A stretch of 56,608 nt of DNA, taken from NCBI GenBank assembly GCA_900169235.1, contig FWCC01000349.1:1-56608 (forward strand). The letters run 5' to 3'. This document shows positions 19,748-31,433 of this stretch, piece by piece (the stretch's first letter is position 1; each line of letters opens with the position of its first letter). The notes beneath the pieces were generated by a model. The model did no database searches. It had not been told where the DNA came from and worked only from the letters and a program-made list of their open reading frames with translations. Made by a program: the position numbers and the translations under genes. This DNA is from Zarea fungicola. Taxonomy: Eukaryota; Ascomycota; Sordariomycetes; Hypocreales; Cordycipitaceae.

Positions 19748-21854
19748 AACTGCTTTGGCCTGGATGTGAACAAAGCCCTGACACAACTCTTACATTAGAT
19801 TGCCAAGTACCCACGGACATGAAATTGTGAATCAAACGCCGTTTGGAATTCACACTAATTTACTATTACTCACCACCAATGCTTTATAGTATTAAATATT
19901 AAGCAATGATATTTATTGAATCAACCGAGACCGACAGATTACTCCAAATTCTTCGTCAAGGACTGCGTAGGCGGGCTATTCAATACATATATGGGCTTAA
20001 TTCGCTTTGAATACGTTATAATTTCTACATAGCCTAGAATAAAAACGTTTTTACTATGCGCCCCAACAGTTGTAGGTAGACCTCAACGGCATAAGCCTCG
20101 CAGTTTTAGTACAAGTGTAAACTTGGTTGGTTTACGAAAAATGCCTTGTCGCTCAATGCAACCGTTTCTTGAATACTGAGCTTGCCTCTGACCAAGATAC
20201 AACTGAAAGTCAGCGACATTCGGTCGTGCATGTTGGGCTGTGTTCGGCTTGGTAGTCCGGCTCCTATGGCATCATGCCAAAGTGCATAACGTCATTCCTT
20301 TTGGTTACAGTAAATTAACGTTACATACCGTCCAGCGGCCTGCGGCCGCTGAAATCCCCTAAAGAGAGGCAACGGTACGTGCAAAGCTGGCTCTCTATCT
20401 ATTAATACTCTGTCTCAACACAGATTTGTTGGGCTGTCGTGGGGCATTCCTAGTTGCGGTCCCCTTCTCGCTCCCCCTTCAACGTAAAAAAACCACCATG
20501 CAGCATGGCATCAGCTCAAAGGCACTCAAGTTCAGACCCTTCGCCCGTTAGCAGGCTACGGGATTGCCAACAAGGTCGCAAGAGTCGCCAGTTTTTGTGG
20601 TGGGGACTGGGAGAAAACCCCTTTACGCTTGGTCCTACGACTGCAAGGATGAGTCAGCATGTGCTTCCATATTATGCACAGAATATCAGCGTGCCACGCT
20701 AAATAGATAAATTGCGCAACTAACTGTGACGAAGGGTTATGCCAAAATTGGAGGTTTGTGCGCCTGTTGCGACAGGGAGCGGTTACTGTGCCCCACGCCC
20801 CGTTCAAACTGCGAGACATAACCCAAGCCACCAAGTACTAAAACTAGAATTAAGCTAAGTACACAACCCGCAGAATAAAACGAGAATGCACAATAAAGCT
20901 GGGGCCTGTAGGTACCCTCCCATGATCCTAGGTACACCAACTAGCCGCCGTCACTGCCTGTACGCATATCTGCAATGCGCATGCAAGTACGCCCTGCTGT
21001 CTGCGCCGGCATACCGCGCGTTTCCCGCCCCACACTCCCCTGTCCCGTCGTTGTTTTCTCTACTTCAGTCAATGTTGCAAGCCTACAACACCTACAATGG
21101 TTGAGAGACGTGACAGAGATATCCCACTTTTGCCTTTCTTAAATTCCTCGGCCGGAGGAGATGTACAAACAATGGAATAGAGTGGTCAATCAGCCAGTCC
21201 CCATTATGCGATTATCACTCTGTCGGACTCCGGCCTTGCAAACAAGAAAACGTTTTATACCTCAGCAAGAATGCACTTGGGTAATACTTATATCGGCACA
21301 TGTATCCCTTTTGACACCGCGACAGGCTTCTGGTCCAAATTACACTCAACAGAACGATAGAGAATTCTCCAATTTGGCGCGGGCCGATCCGGGCGTGGAA
21401 GGAGATAGAAATGAGCAGTCACCCCAACCAGCCGCGTTTTGCCGTGAGGCTGATTCGCTTTATAAGTCATTTGCTTTATACTTGTAAGGGTAGATAACGG
21501 GTTACCACCAGGCTAGTTAGTTGGAGCGGCAAGGCACCGGGCCATCCGCCCGCTTCTGCATGCTGCTCAGAGGGTCTCTGGTAAGGTATAAATTGACCCT
21601 CCTCCCCCATGAACACCTGCGACCACAACTTCCGTTTTCTTCCCACACCAGTCGGTCTTTTACGCTTCTTCAACCATATTTTCTCCTAAAGACCATATAT
21701 TAAGGCTTTGTGTGCATCCCGTCCGAGTCTTGTTGACGCCATTTAGTCCTATCCCTACGAGCACATCCGCTCAGAGGACCAACGCAGATAAGATTCGCCT
21801 CACTCCCGCGCCTTCATTGACAAAAGCCGGCAACCAAACGATTCTCGAGGCACA
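19748..21854. other. long intergenic, promoter of Zn2Cys6 gene at right
   Basis: 2.1 kb without a supported gene. It contains the GC-rich hairpin at 20333-20351 and, nearer 21600-21850, pyrimidine-rich tracts typical of fungal transcription starts and 5' leaders. Small frames (20454-20702 plus, 20556-20834 minus, 21161-21487 plus) lack coding character. Confidence 0.45.
20333..20351. repeat. GC-rich hairpin
   Basis: CAGCGGCC, loop TGC, GGCCGCTG: a perfect 8-bp stem in otherwise average-composition DNA. It is followed 6 nt later by CCTAA. A GC-rich hairpin just before CTRR is the layout of Helitron 3' ends, but the next base is A, not T, and no Rep/helicase sequence is present. Confidence 0.5.
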
Positions 21855-22869
21855 ATGGCTACCTCAGCTACCTTGCCTTTTATCCAGGATCCCCATGGTG
21901 GAAACTACTCTGGACAACTGCCACCTGGCCGCGGCTACCCCCCTGATTCGCGATACGCATCTCTGCCCAGTGGTGGCAACGGCTATCCATCTCCTGGGCA
22001 ATACGGCCATCCAGTTGGCTATCTTCCCCCTATGCAGTCTCAGTCAGAGCATCACTCTCAAGGCTACCCTCCCTCAGATCACCCCGGCAGCTACTATGAC
22101 GATAGGCGACGCTCCCAGTACGGAGAGTACCAGTCTGACTCGTACTATTATCGCCAGCAAGGACCTCCGCCCAACAGCTATCCTCGTGAATACCATGGCC
22201 CTGCACCTGGGGCACCACGACAGCGCACCTCCATTGCCTGTGAATATTGCAGAAAACGCAAAGTAAGCTTAACCTCGATTAATGCACAGCTCTAGCACTG
22301 ACAATTTGTAGACTCGTTGCAGTGGTTACCAGAGCGCCCCCGGCGGGAAATGCCAAAACTGCGCGAGAAAGAATCAGGAATGTATTTTCCGGCCCGTGTC
22401 TGCTTCCAACTCTACAGCATTTGTTCCGCTTTCTGCTGTTCGAGGAGGCATCCCACCTGGAACCCCGCTCTACGGTGCATACGGACAACCTCTTACGCCA
22501 AACTCAGTCCCAGGCTCGCACCATTATCCCTCGTCGCACCAACTTGGAGAGCCACACTCAGCCGGGGGGTTCTATGGACAGCCTGGGCAATCGCGAAGAC
22601 AGAGCCCGCGCGGCACGCCCGAGGACGACCAGGGAAGTCGATCCTCGGCTCAATCCTCTAGCACAAGCAGTCCTGGTGGAGGCATCTTCCCTTATCCCAA
22701 TGGTCGGCACAGCCCTCGCGCCGCTGCCGCTTCTACCACTGGCCCTCAATCTCGGTCGCCGGGTACTCAGACACCTATTCGTCCGAATGGCGTCCCCGCT
22801 ACCTACTACCAGCCAGCACCTAACCCGAAGATGAGCGTGAGCAACTTACTTGAACAAGGACGATATTGA
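21855..22869 (+). CDS. Zn2Cys6 transcription factor
   Basis: Exon 1 is 21855-22262, a 49-bp intron is 22263-22311 (GTAAGC donor, TTTGTAG acceptor), and exon 2 is 22312-22869; 321 residues. The intron splits the zinc cluster, as is common in this class. The binuclear cluster is C129-x2-C132-x6-C139-x10-C150-x2-C153-x6-C160 (ACEYCRKRK, TRCSGYQ, CQNCARKNQEC). It is preceded by a Gly/Pro/Tyr/Gln-rich disordered region and followed by a Ser/Pro-rich region ending in MSVSNLLEQGRY. There is no fungal-specific middle-homology domain, so this is the short C6 type. Nuclear DNA-binding regulator; targets unknown. The ATG context is good (GGCACAATGG). Confidence 0.92.
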
Positions 22870-23745
22870 CAGGACGATGATCAATCATCTGAACCGTCCG
22901 AGGGATGCAGCAGGGCCCTAACGAACCGCTTGACAAGGAGCCACCCAGCTGATATGCAGGCTATCTTTGGGACACGTTGGCTGGCTTGCCATTAATATTT
23001 AGGCCCATTCTACCGTCGGCTGCTGGCAGAGCAGTCGAAACGAGCCATTTACCCAAGCTATAGAATCTATCTGTCTGATGCATTTAATTGTATTGTTGGA
23101 AACCAGCGCCGAGTCAGCATCTGTTTATGATTTTCTATCCTTCTGATGCCTTTTCAAATCACGTTCTTTATTTAAATCTTGCGCATAGTCTAATGTTTGT
23201 TGCATGTTTTGTCATTTATTACCCTTCAGGCCACTCCTCACGGCACATTTCGGGTTGTTCTCTTTTTCTCAGTATTTAAATCCCTGCTGTGCCTGGAGAC
23301 TCTGACGTGTCGGAGCACCGACCTCGATGTCGCTTAGAGTCGTTCGCATGATTCCCTCGCCAATAGGTTTGTGGCAGATTCGCTAAACTTTTGGAGAGCG
23401 ACCAGATGAGTAACCGCATGTATACCTAGAACATCAGGAAACAACAGCCTCATAAGATGCCATTACTCGTTCAGCTTCGTGCGTAAACCAGAAATAGAAT
23501 GGTTCGTTTGGAAGTAGATAAACTAGTCCTCATCTAATGCACACCCCCATTGTGCCTTCAAGTTTGACAGTGGGTCGGCCTGTCGCGCGACGGGATCGAC
23601 TCGCCCCATTGCTTCGTCATTTCTACCTATCAAGGCCAAAGCAGATTGAAATTACGTATGTACTCTGAAACTAAGTCTGGCGGCCAGATACAAGCGAGAG
23701 AATCTGGTTAAAAATCTCTCCGGCCGCAACTTGTCGTAGCTAGGA
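22870..23745. other. intergenic between convergent genes
   Basis: 3' flanks of the Zn2Cys6 gene and of the minus-strand membrane-protein gene. The frame 23088-23279 is AT-rich and looks like untranslated sequence. Nothing else seen. Confidence 0.45.
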
Positions 23746-24652
23746 TTACCCTCTCGCAAGCTGCGACAAAATAAACCCCGAGATGCCGTGACAGATCACC
23801 ACAGCAAGAGTCGCTTCACATACTGCAAAGGCCGACCCACGCGTTCCAGTTATGCCCGGGATACTGCTAATAACTTCGTACGGCAAAATGATACCAGCTA
23901 GCATACAACAGGACAACGCGAAAGCGCCGAGCCATATGGAAAAAGGCAAAAACCAGGCTAAACCGGGAAGTAACCAATTGAACCACCTGAGCCGCCGGAA
24001 CGATAAAGTTAGTTTGCTTACCCAGATTGGTACGGCCAGTGCAAATGTTGAAACCGCAAGAACGCGGAAGCATCTCCAGCGCAGGAAATTCAGCGCTGTG
24101 AAATCTTTACATTTCTCGGCAGATCCTCCCGCACCCTCATAACACCTCTTATCTAGCCCGACTGATGCGGTTATGTTTAGCAGCTTTCCCAATTCGCCCT
24201 CCACCTGCTGGGCGGTGTTCGTGGCGATAGCTACCGCGCTTGACGCAACTTTGCTGGCAATACCGCCGAGTTCATCTGAGAAGCCCCGTTTATCTATGAC
24301 AGCTGTCAGGTTGAACTAACGAACAAGTTAGCCGGCGTGCACAGCACGACCCCCGGCTGCAGAGTTGACTACAAGCTCAATGCAGCATCTATGGCTTTAA
24401 CCGGCCTATTGTCATGTGTTTTGATCTTACTGTTGCATTAATCTTGAAAACGCCATCTTCTGCCCCAACTCTGCCCCAAATAACAGGCAAGATAACGAAC
24501 GAGGCAATATGCAGAGTAAATACTAAAGACAGCCAACGGTGCTTCATTACATAGCTGACGCCGTCACGCCATTTCTCCTTTACGGAGCTGACGCCGTCAC
24601 GCCATTTCTCCTTTACGTAGCTGACACTCTCGACCGGTTTCTCGCTCACCAT
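23746..24652 (-). CDS. four-span SUR7/PalI-like topology membrane protein
   Basis: Exon 1 is 24652-24431, a 115-bp intron is 24430-24316 (GTAAGATC donor, CTAAC branch, TTAG acceptor, phase 0), and exon 2 is 24315-23746; 263 residues. The N-terminus carries an 11-residue duplication (VKEKWRDGVS twice), then TM1 (LSLVFTLHIASFVILPVIWG). A long extracellular loop follows with sequons (NAT, NLT, NIT) and a Cys pair (CYEGAGGSAEKC), then three hydrophobic segments (VLAVSTFALAVPIW, LLPGLAWFLPFSIWLGAFAL, CEATLAVVICHGISGFIL). One N-terminal span, a large Cys-containing loop and three clustered spans is the layout of SUR7/PalI-type plasma-membrane proteins, but no family motif is certain. Downstream of the splice site the frame contains a GTG that can be mistaken for a start. 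Confidence 0.75.
24557..24622 (-). repeat. 33-bp in-frame tandem duplication
   Basis: Two near-identical 33-bp units (on the plus strand ACGCCGTCACGCCATTTCTC and onwards) that encode the duplicated 11-residue KEKWRDG motif in the N-terminal cytoplasmic part of the 23746-24652 protein. They differ at very few positions, so the duplication is recent. Confidence 0.85.
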
Positions 24653-26796
24653 GATGAGTTTTGGCTTCGAGGGTTGGCGTTTGGGACATCTGGGTCCTTA
24701 TATCGGGTTGCTTTAGGCCCAGAGTGCGTATTACTCCAGAATTGGCGCAAAGCGGCTGGTTTCTGCATGGACATCCAAAACAGCCGCGCATGTGTTTGAA
24801 CATTAGGGGGGAATGGCATACATTTCTAGAGAGGTTTGATACTGTACAGTTCCTAGTGTAGAAATTGATTGGCCAGTGATGGAAAAATCCGTTCCTGCCA
24901 TTGTACTGGTAGTATAAGGCTGTATTGCGCTGAGATGAGATTTGACATCTTGACACGCTTCTGAGCTATCCTTTCTATAACAGTGCTAGTCAGTTGGCCG
25001 TTTCCATTCCTCTGTACAAATGTAGCTTCCGCTATGCCTAATTAGGGCATAGATAAAAGGTACTTTTCAATACATGATGTTGCTAATATATTAGGACTAA
25101 TCTTAAGTAGACAATGGTATCGAGAGGCACAGACGTTAACGTTTTGCCACAATCAAGCCAATTTCGACTGCATCTGGGTACATGGCGTCCTCCCAAATGT
25201 AGAATTCCTACTTATACAAGTATACTGTGTAAATGAAAATTTATTCGCACTGTACATGACACATCTTGTTCGATGTTTATGCCAAAGCCGTCTGAAGGAA
25301 ATAATTTTTTTTGGTTCTTTGTCTGAAGAATTTTTTCCATTATGGCACAACGTGAACTCACCAAGCCCAAACATAGTAGCCGACAAATTGAAGTACTCTG
25401 TTGCTGGTGCCCTCCCCCACACAAGCGTCTTCAGCGTCACCCACGTCACCCACGCTACGGAGGTTGCTTCACAGGTTGTAATCTACTGCCCGGAGGCCAC
25501 ACAGATCACCTACGGCGCCATGACCTGGACAGTCACTAGGGAAAGATTTGACCACTGCCGGAATGCGAAAAACATGGGTGGGATACCAGAGTCGGTTCAA
25601 TGAGCAGCTCAACACGATCGTTACTGCCGCTGATGATTCTCCTATTGACATCATCGCCAACAGAGAAATTGGTCGAGTTTCCATTACTCTCTAGTTGCTC
25701 ATTTGAGTCTGCCGACACTGATTTACGACTAGCCAACATCGCCAGGTCGCCATGTTGCCCCGGCAGTCCACTAAGCTCGCGCCGTTGCGCGCATTGTCCA
25801 CTAAAATCCATGACTCCGGTGGTGCCTTGACCAGTTTGAGCACCCTGAGAACGTCACATTTGATGCTTCTTGATTTTTTATTATTTATTTATTGACTTGG
25901 TCGGAGTGTACTTTGATGACGAATGTTCATCTGGATAGCCTTCGATGTTTTGCCAGCAAATTGTCCCAGGTTCCAGGCTGAGACTTTTAGGAAGAGATAG
26001 ATAAAATTGAAATAGACAATCCACTAGCTACAACCAATAAAAAGGACTAGTTATTTACAGAACATGAAAATGCGATATGAGCAAGACGACTACAATGTGG
26101 GCTGAGTAGTGGATAATCATCGGAGGAAGAGAACCGCTCTGCGGGCAGAAACATCTCTACTCCGTACAAGCTTGCCTCACATCAACATGCTAGCGGAATT
26201 ATTGTGGAAGAACAGCATGTGCTGATGAAGCTATAAGCTATGACCACACATTCTACAGGCTACCATTTCGGGTGAGTGATGCCTGCGGGCAAGAGCTGAA
26301 ATGCCTCGTAGGTGCCGCAGGGCTAGGCCGATGCAGATTAACACGAGATTGGTCATCCAGTGTCGGTGGCGCTACATCAGATGTTGTTGATACCGAGTGG
26401 AGAGGCTGGTAAAGCGGAAGCAAGGCTGTGCACAGCCTCCTGCCGAGTCAGTGCCGTATTCCTCCGAGTACTCTGTATTAATACCCAACATAAGCAGCAA
26501 GGAGATTAGCGGTGAGAATCCTTAATCTCTGCAACGCAGTGTATATTACTTTCAGTCTCGGCTGATTCAATCGGTATGGAGCTGATTTCCCCCCAAAGTG
26601 AAACGCGATAAAGGCTGATTTTAGGCTGATTTGTGCCCGTCGATGAATACAGCCTGGAGAGGAGGTATGCATGTGTATTTAAAAGGCTGTTGTTGAAACA
26701 TATATTTGTGCCGAACTGATCCTTCCCCTGGCGATTTGTTGGTGGTAAGTTATGCCCAGATCAAGGCCGCCTAGAATACTTTGCAAGACATGAGAG
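24653..26796. other. intergenic with one possible relic
   Basis: 2.1 kb with no intact gene. It holds the possible GPI-protein relic at 25360-25603 and otherwise low-complexity or unremarkable sequence, with the promoter of the 26797 gene at the right. Confidence 0.4.
25360..25603 (+). pseudogene. possible relic of GPI-anchored wall protein
   Basis: Part of a 115-codon frame reads LKYSVAGALPHTSVFSVTHV, then VVIYCPEATQITYG and MTWTVTRERFDHC. This recalls the YCPEPTTI...YTVT...TITDC unit common in fungal GPI-anchored cell-wall proteins. No signal peptide, no Ser/Thr-rich repeats and no anchor signal are seen. After the stop another frame reads FNEQLNTIVTAADDSPIDII. Likely a degraded fragment; the resemblance is modest. 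Confidence 0.3.
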
Positions 26797-27953
26797 ATGG
26801 ACGTGGACGAATGTGTGAGATATTATGGAAGAGAGATTAAAGTATTTTTTGATCAGGATTGGCCAAATCTTTCACCACACTCCAAAACGGAGATTATGAA
26901 TCAACTTAAACAGTTATGGGAAGTGATAAACGAGCAGCGTATTCATCTACATGGCAGTGTATCTAGGAGATCCAGGCGGGCGAAACGAGTTCGCGCCATA
27001 TCGTTTTCATCGGATGTAGCAAATCCTGTTGCTAATGGACAGACTTCTGATTGTAGTACCAGGTGGAACCCTACATTTCGAGAAATTCCCGAAGACGTAA
27101 AGAAGCTGCTGTATAAAGAAAAGGACAAGGACAACTTGGATCATTTTCTCGGCGGTAAAGACACTATAGGGTGTAAAACTGCTTTTGCGATGTTAGCTTA
27201 CCGTACAACATCAGACTGGATATTGAGCGTCCGGTTGCGATACTTCTACATTGGGTTCTTCCAACTATTTGGTTTCATTTCCGTGGGAAGGAGAGGCGGA
27301 ACTGCTGGTTTTATGGCTAAGGCTATATATAATTACGAGGTGAGACTGCGTATTCGAACTGCGAGCGAGGACTCTTTACAAGATGTGAAAGAGACAGTTC
27401 GCAAGTTTATTGCGTGTGGGAAGCGCTATTCTCAACTTTCGGGTGACCTCTCTCCGTCGACTATTGCACGCCTCGACCCAAGGTATAGGACAAAGCAAGT
27501 ATTTAGATGCTGCCACAGAAACAGTGATGTGTGACTGACGCGATCAGATATGAAAAAGAAATACCTTTGAAGAACATTTCGTACCAGAACGAAAACTGCT
27601 TGCGTAGCCAGTGTATCAAAATTTTACAGAAATTGGAACCGCAAGAGAGGGATAAGCATCTTGATGATGCCGTAGACAAGTTGCAACAAAATATCTACCA
27701 ACACTTTAAAGACTGGTGGGCTAAAGATGTGCTTGGAACTGCTAGCGGTGGGCCTCTAGTGGACCAAGAGACCAGAATGATTGCCGCCACCGAAACCCCC
27801 TCCACGGACCCATCCATCGCAACCCCAGAGTCTACTCCATCCAACATTGAGTCTCCCTCTATCGCAACTCCCTCGGATAATCCCGCAAGCTCCAGCTTCT
27901 TTGATAACGAACTGTGGTCGCGGCAATATGAATACCATTACACGAATGATTGA
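26797..27953 (+). CDS. two-exon fungal orphan protein
   Basis: Exon 1 is 26797-27482, a 65-bp intron is 27483-27547 (GTATAG donor, CTGAC branch, GATCAG acceptor, phase 2), and exon 2 is 27548-27953; 363 residues. The N-terminus is helical and acidic (MDVDECVRYYGREIKVFFDQ), followed by a basic SRRSRRAKRVR patch (possible nuclear signal). A helical core follows (KTAFAMLAYRTTSDWILSVR, LRYFYIGFFQLFGF). The C-terminus is a low-complexity Thr/Pro/Ser region with SIATPES / SIATPSD repeats. No enzyme or binding motif is recognised. The splice junction makes both frames continuous without a stop, which supports a real gene. Confidence 0.75.
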
Positions 27954-30205
27954 GCATCTGCATCACCTAGAGTATTCGCTCACAGCTCTTACCAAGTTCC
28001 AAACAGTCTGCTAATACCACGTTGCAACCTTCCTGTTCCCTTTTGTATAATTAGAGGGCTGGCTATCGTGACAACCTACGCGCAGAACGCTACGTCACTG
28101 GCGATGCACTTCGTTTATCTGAGAAGCCCGGTTTTCCTCCTTGTCGGTGAACAGACAGAATTACCTAGCTGCGGGGTTGAATGGAAGCTCAAACAGTTTT
28201 ATGGTTATATTCGCACCTATTTGTCGTATCGAACATGTAATTTTATTAAACCGCATTTCCAGAAATTTTGCCGCAACACAAAAGCACACGATGTTTTTAA
28301 TACCATTGTAGGTGGCGCAGGCTGTTTGAATTGGACTAATCTAATTACATGCAAACGCAGACGATTCTCCACGACCCATGCGACATTGGTTGTGGGCAAC
28401 GTCTAGGCCGTAGACGGTAATGGTACTTCGGCGAAATGTATTCAATAGTAGCCCCTTGGTGAAAGCGAAAGAGACGAACTGCGTCGCGGTTGCGGAGCTG
28501 TGTATGGGCCATCCTGCAACCCCGCGACGCGAAAAACATGACGCGCGTCCCGGGAGCGCGGCCATGTACTCAACGGTGTGGCCAGGCTGCTGCCATGTAC
28601 CTGATGCACAAGCACAGCACTCGTCCGAGGCCTAGACACATGCAGGGAGGCACAAGCCAGGGAGGCCCACCTCATGCGCCCAGGCTGGGTGCAGACGCAT
28701 TCGTCGCCAGCAGTATTTAGCACTATAGCTGGATTGTTTACGTCTCCGTCCTCTTGATTGGTCGCACATCTGACGGGTCCAGGTTGTATCCCACCACGAG
28801 AGAGACATGTGGTCGTCACAGGTACAGTTGGGAGATGCGACGACCTAGGGAGGTTAAGGCTCCAGGTACTTGACCCCGACTTCACGCATTGATTGTGTTG
28901 TACAACAGGATGCTAGGCCTGACCTGCAACTACTCATGCTCATCATAATGCTTACATTAATGCCCATCAGAGGCTCGCGTTTGAGCAGGGGTGGCACTGG
29001 CAGCGACAGGATTGAAACGGAAAAAAAATAGTGTCAGGCCGTGTGTCCGCGGCCTTGATATCCCACACGCTTTGAACCAATGCGCCAGAGTCGAAGGATA
29101 GGAGATACAATAGCAACAAATTCCAACAAAATTGTATTCTGATGTAGCCAAATTAACCACCATATTATACGACTCCTTGCTATCGTTCAGTATAGCAACC
29201 TTCTGACATCAGAAAGTCCTAAGCCCCTGATATCTATTGGATAGTACGGTAAGTGCACGTATCCCAGATCGCAGAAGTCATCCCGAAACCTCAAAGTTGG
29301 TTTACCAATCTATTTAGAAAAGTTCTCCATGAAATGACTGAAATTGGTGGGAAGGCATCAGCCTGGCATTTTTCCAGGTCATGGCCTCCCGGGATGTTTG
29401 ATTCTAACCGCGAAATTGCACCAACGATACAGGAACCCTGTATCAGTGGTGTGTCGAGAACTGGAAGCAGGCAAGTTTTGGATGACGCATGATTGGAATC
29501 GTAACCAGCATTGTGATTTCTTTTTGGCAGAGTTGCGCCCTTTATAGACATTACAGATATGTACTAGAATACAAAATCGGTATATTGGCCAAAATCCCAA
29601 TATTCCTTGTGATAGCTATCTGCCGTGCGCTTACAACCTGGCCAACGGCAGAGTGCATCTCTCCCATTTACCCTTGTCAAATCAGAAAAGCCTATGCACC
29701 ATTATCCAGCTCCTGCGTGGTCTAAAACCAATTACATGAAGCTTCATAAAACGTATATCCTCTTATTTACACACACATTTCTCCCAGAGAGAAAGGAACC
29801 CAAAAATGATTTGTTCAAAAAAATATGAGAAAGAAAGAGCAGAAACTCTTTGCTTGCAGACTCCAGTATTAGGTAATCAGAATCCTCGCCAATTCCACCA
29901 GTTTGATATCAATTGCCGTGTCGCATGAAGAGATCAATAAGTAAAAGGTATTGTAAAAGACGACTGAATTTGCGCCTTGTCCTCCCACAGACATAGAAAA
30001 TGAAACTGTGGATATGAAAAGAGTATGTGGTAGTGTTGCGGTTTTGTTAGTGGCTCTTACAATTGTTTTGTTTTCTATTTGCCTTTCATTTGAATGCCGG
30101 ACATGATGTCGTCAAGTGTCATGCGAGCGGTTGTTTGTCATGAAGCTCAAGCCACTTGGGCGAAGAGGAAGGCGACGCACCGCTGACGCACGAGCACCCA
30201 CACGC
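27954..30205. other. intergenic, no gene supported
   Basis: 2.2 kb with many short frames on both strands. The longest (28442-28885 minus, 147 codons) lies in a GC-richer patch and has a composition typical of a chance frame. The right end is the 3' flank of the C2H2 gene. Confidence 0.45.
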
Positions 30206-31433
30206 CTACAGCATCGCAAAAACACGATCTAGGCACGGACGGTTAGAATCATCACTCAACTGAAGCTGCCTTAGCTTTCCCAACTTTGATTTCGGTGGAG
30301 CTCTGGGCTTTCGGCTGCGCGCTTCTTGCTCAATGATGGATACAGCTTCGGGGATGAACCTAACAACAACGTGGTTGCCGCTTTCGGGACGTGCGTGCAG
30401 CTTGCGGTGCTGGTTATGGTTGTCTTTTCTGTTGAACGGTTTGTCGCAGAATTCACATACGAAACGTTTGGGTCCCTCACCATGGATACTATGGATGAGT
30501 TTGTTAGTATACTGGGGCATACATCATGCTCATTTGTTCCACAACATACGTCTGCTTGTGTCTCTTCAGATGCTCGTTGCGGCGGAAGGCTTTGTGACAC
30601 CCGGTATAGTCGCACCTGCACATGGGTCTGCCGACGACATCGGCACCATTGGCCTCACCCTGCTCTGACATCTTCCTGGACGCTCGAATTTCAGCCCGCT
30701 GAAGCTCCAGGGTCTTGCGTTGAATCTCATGAACCATCATCTTGCGGTGAGCGCGGAGGTGATTCGGCGAAGGAGAACCTCCCTGGAGGTAGTAGCGACC
30801 AATAGGCGATTGAGGGTGGCGCTCAAAATCGAAGGACTCTAGGCTGTGTGATGGCAGAGTCTTGTGCTGTGGGAAGAGGGCGATGGGGCTGTCATTGGCA
30901 CAAGACCACGATGATGAGCTGTCGGAAATCTCCGAGCCAGAGAAGCTGCGTGTAGGAGCCACCATGAACGAGCCGGGGCCCATAGCAGGATGGGGTAAGA
31001 TGGCTTGCATGTTGCATGAGTTGGAGGGAGTGAAGGAGCTAATGGAATGGGAGTTATTGGGCATGCCGTACATCGATTCACAGTCTGTGTTAACGTGTTC
31101 AATTTTGCAGACTGGTGTTGGTGGCAGAATCTCAGGGAAGCCCACAGGGCCTTGGTCGGCCTTGACTTTGCCATATGTGTACTTTGACATGGTGGCAGTA
31201 GACGGCGGAGTAAGCTCGCCGGCATGGTGAGAGCCGCTGAAAGAGGCCTCAAAATCGAGAGTAAGCTCGTTAGGTGTAGATCGTCGAGAGGTGGGATTGA
31301 ATGGCTCGCAGTTTGATGAGGCAGAAGAAAAGCTGGTACCAGTGGAGGAGTAGCCCATAGCCTGGCTGTACATGCCGAAGCTGTCGTTCATATCGAACCG
31401 GAAATCCGATTCGAATTGGATTGTGGTAACCAT
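30206..31433 (-). CDS. two-finger C2H2 transcription factor, BrlA-like
   Basis: Exon 1 is 31433-30550, a 61-bp intron is 30549-30489 (GTATGT donor, ACTAAC branch, CCATAG acceptor, phase 2), and exon 2 is 30488-30206; 388 residues. Finger 1 is C274-x4-C279-x12-H292-x4-H297 (CDYTGCHKAFRRNEHLKRH) and spans the splice site; finger 2 is C306-x2-C309-x12-H322-x3-H326 (CEFCDKPFNRKDNHNQHRKL). The N-terminal 230 residues are Ser/Pro/Gly rich. A basic RKPRAPPKSKLGK tail follows finger 2. Paired C-terminal fingers with this spacing and a preceding RAHRKMMVHEIQRKTLELQR helix match hypocrealean regulators often annotated as BrlA-type conidiation regulators. That assignment is from memory and unverified, so no symbol is given. 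Confidence 0.88.

Noticed and set aside
19127..19786. 219-codon minus-strand frame
   Set aside because: Antisense of the hevein/double-psi-barrel gene, which has recognisable domains on the plus strand.
21712..22266. 184-codon plus-strand frame before and over exon 1 of the Zn2Cys6 gene
   Set aside because: Out of frame with the zinc cluster, which is spliced and complete in the neighbouring frame.
28442..28885. 147-codon minus-strand frame in a GC-richer patch
   Set aside because: No domain, no splice partner, and overlapping open frames on the other strand; typical of GC-driven chance frames.
30206..31433. Assigning the symbol brlA to the C2H2 gene
   Set aside because: Finger spacing and flanking helices fit proteins so annotated in relatives, but the identity with the Aspergillus gene cannot be shown from sequence reading alone.
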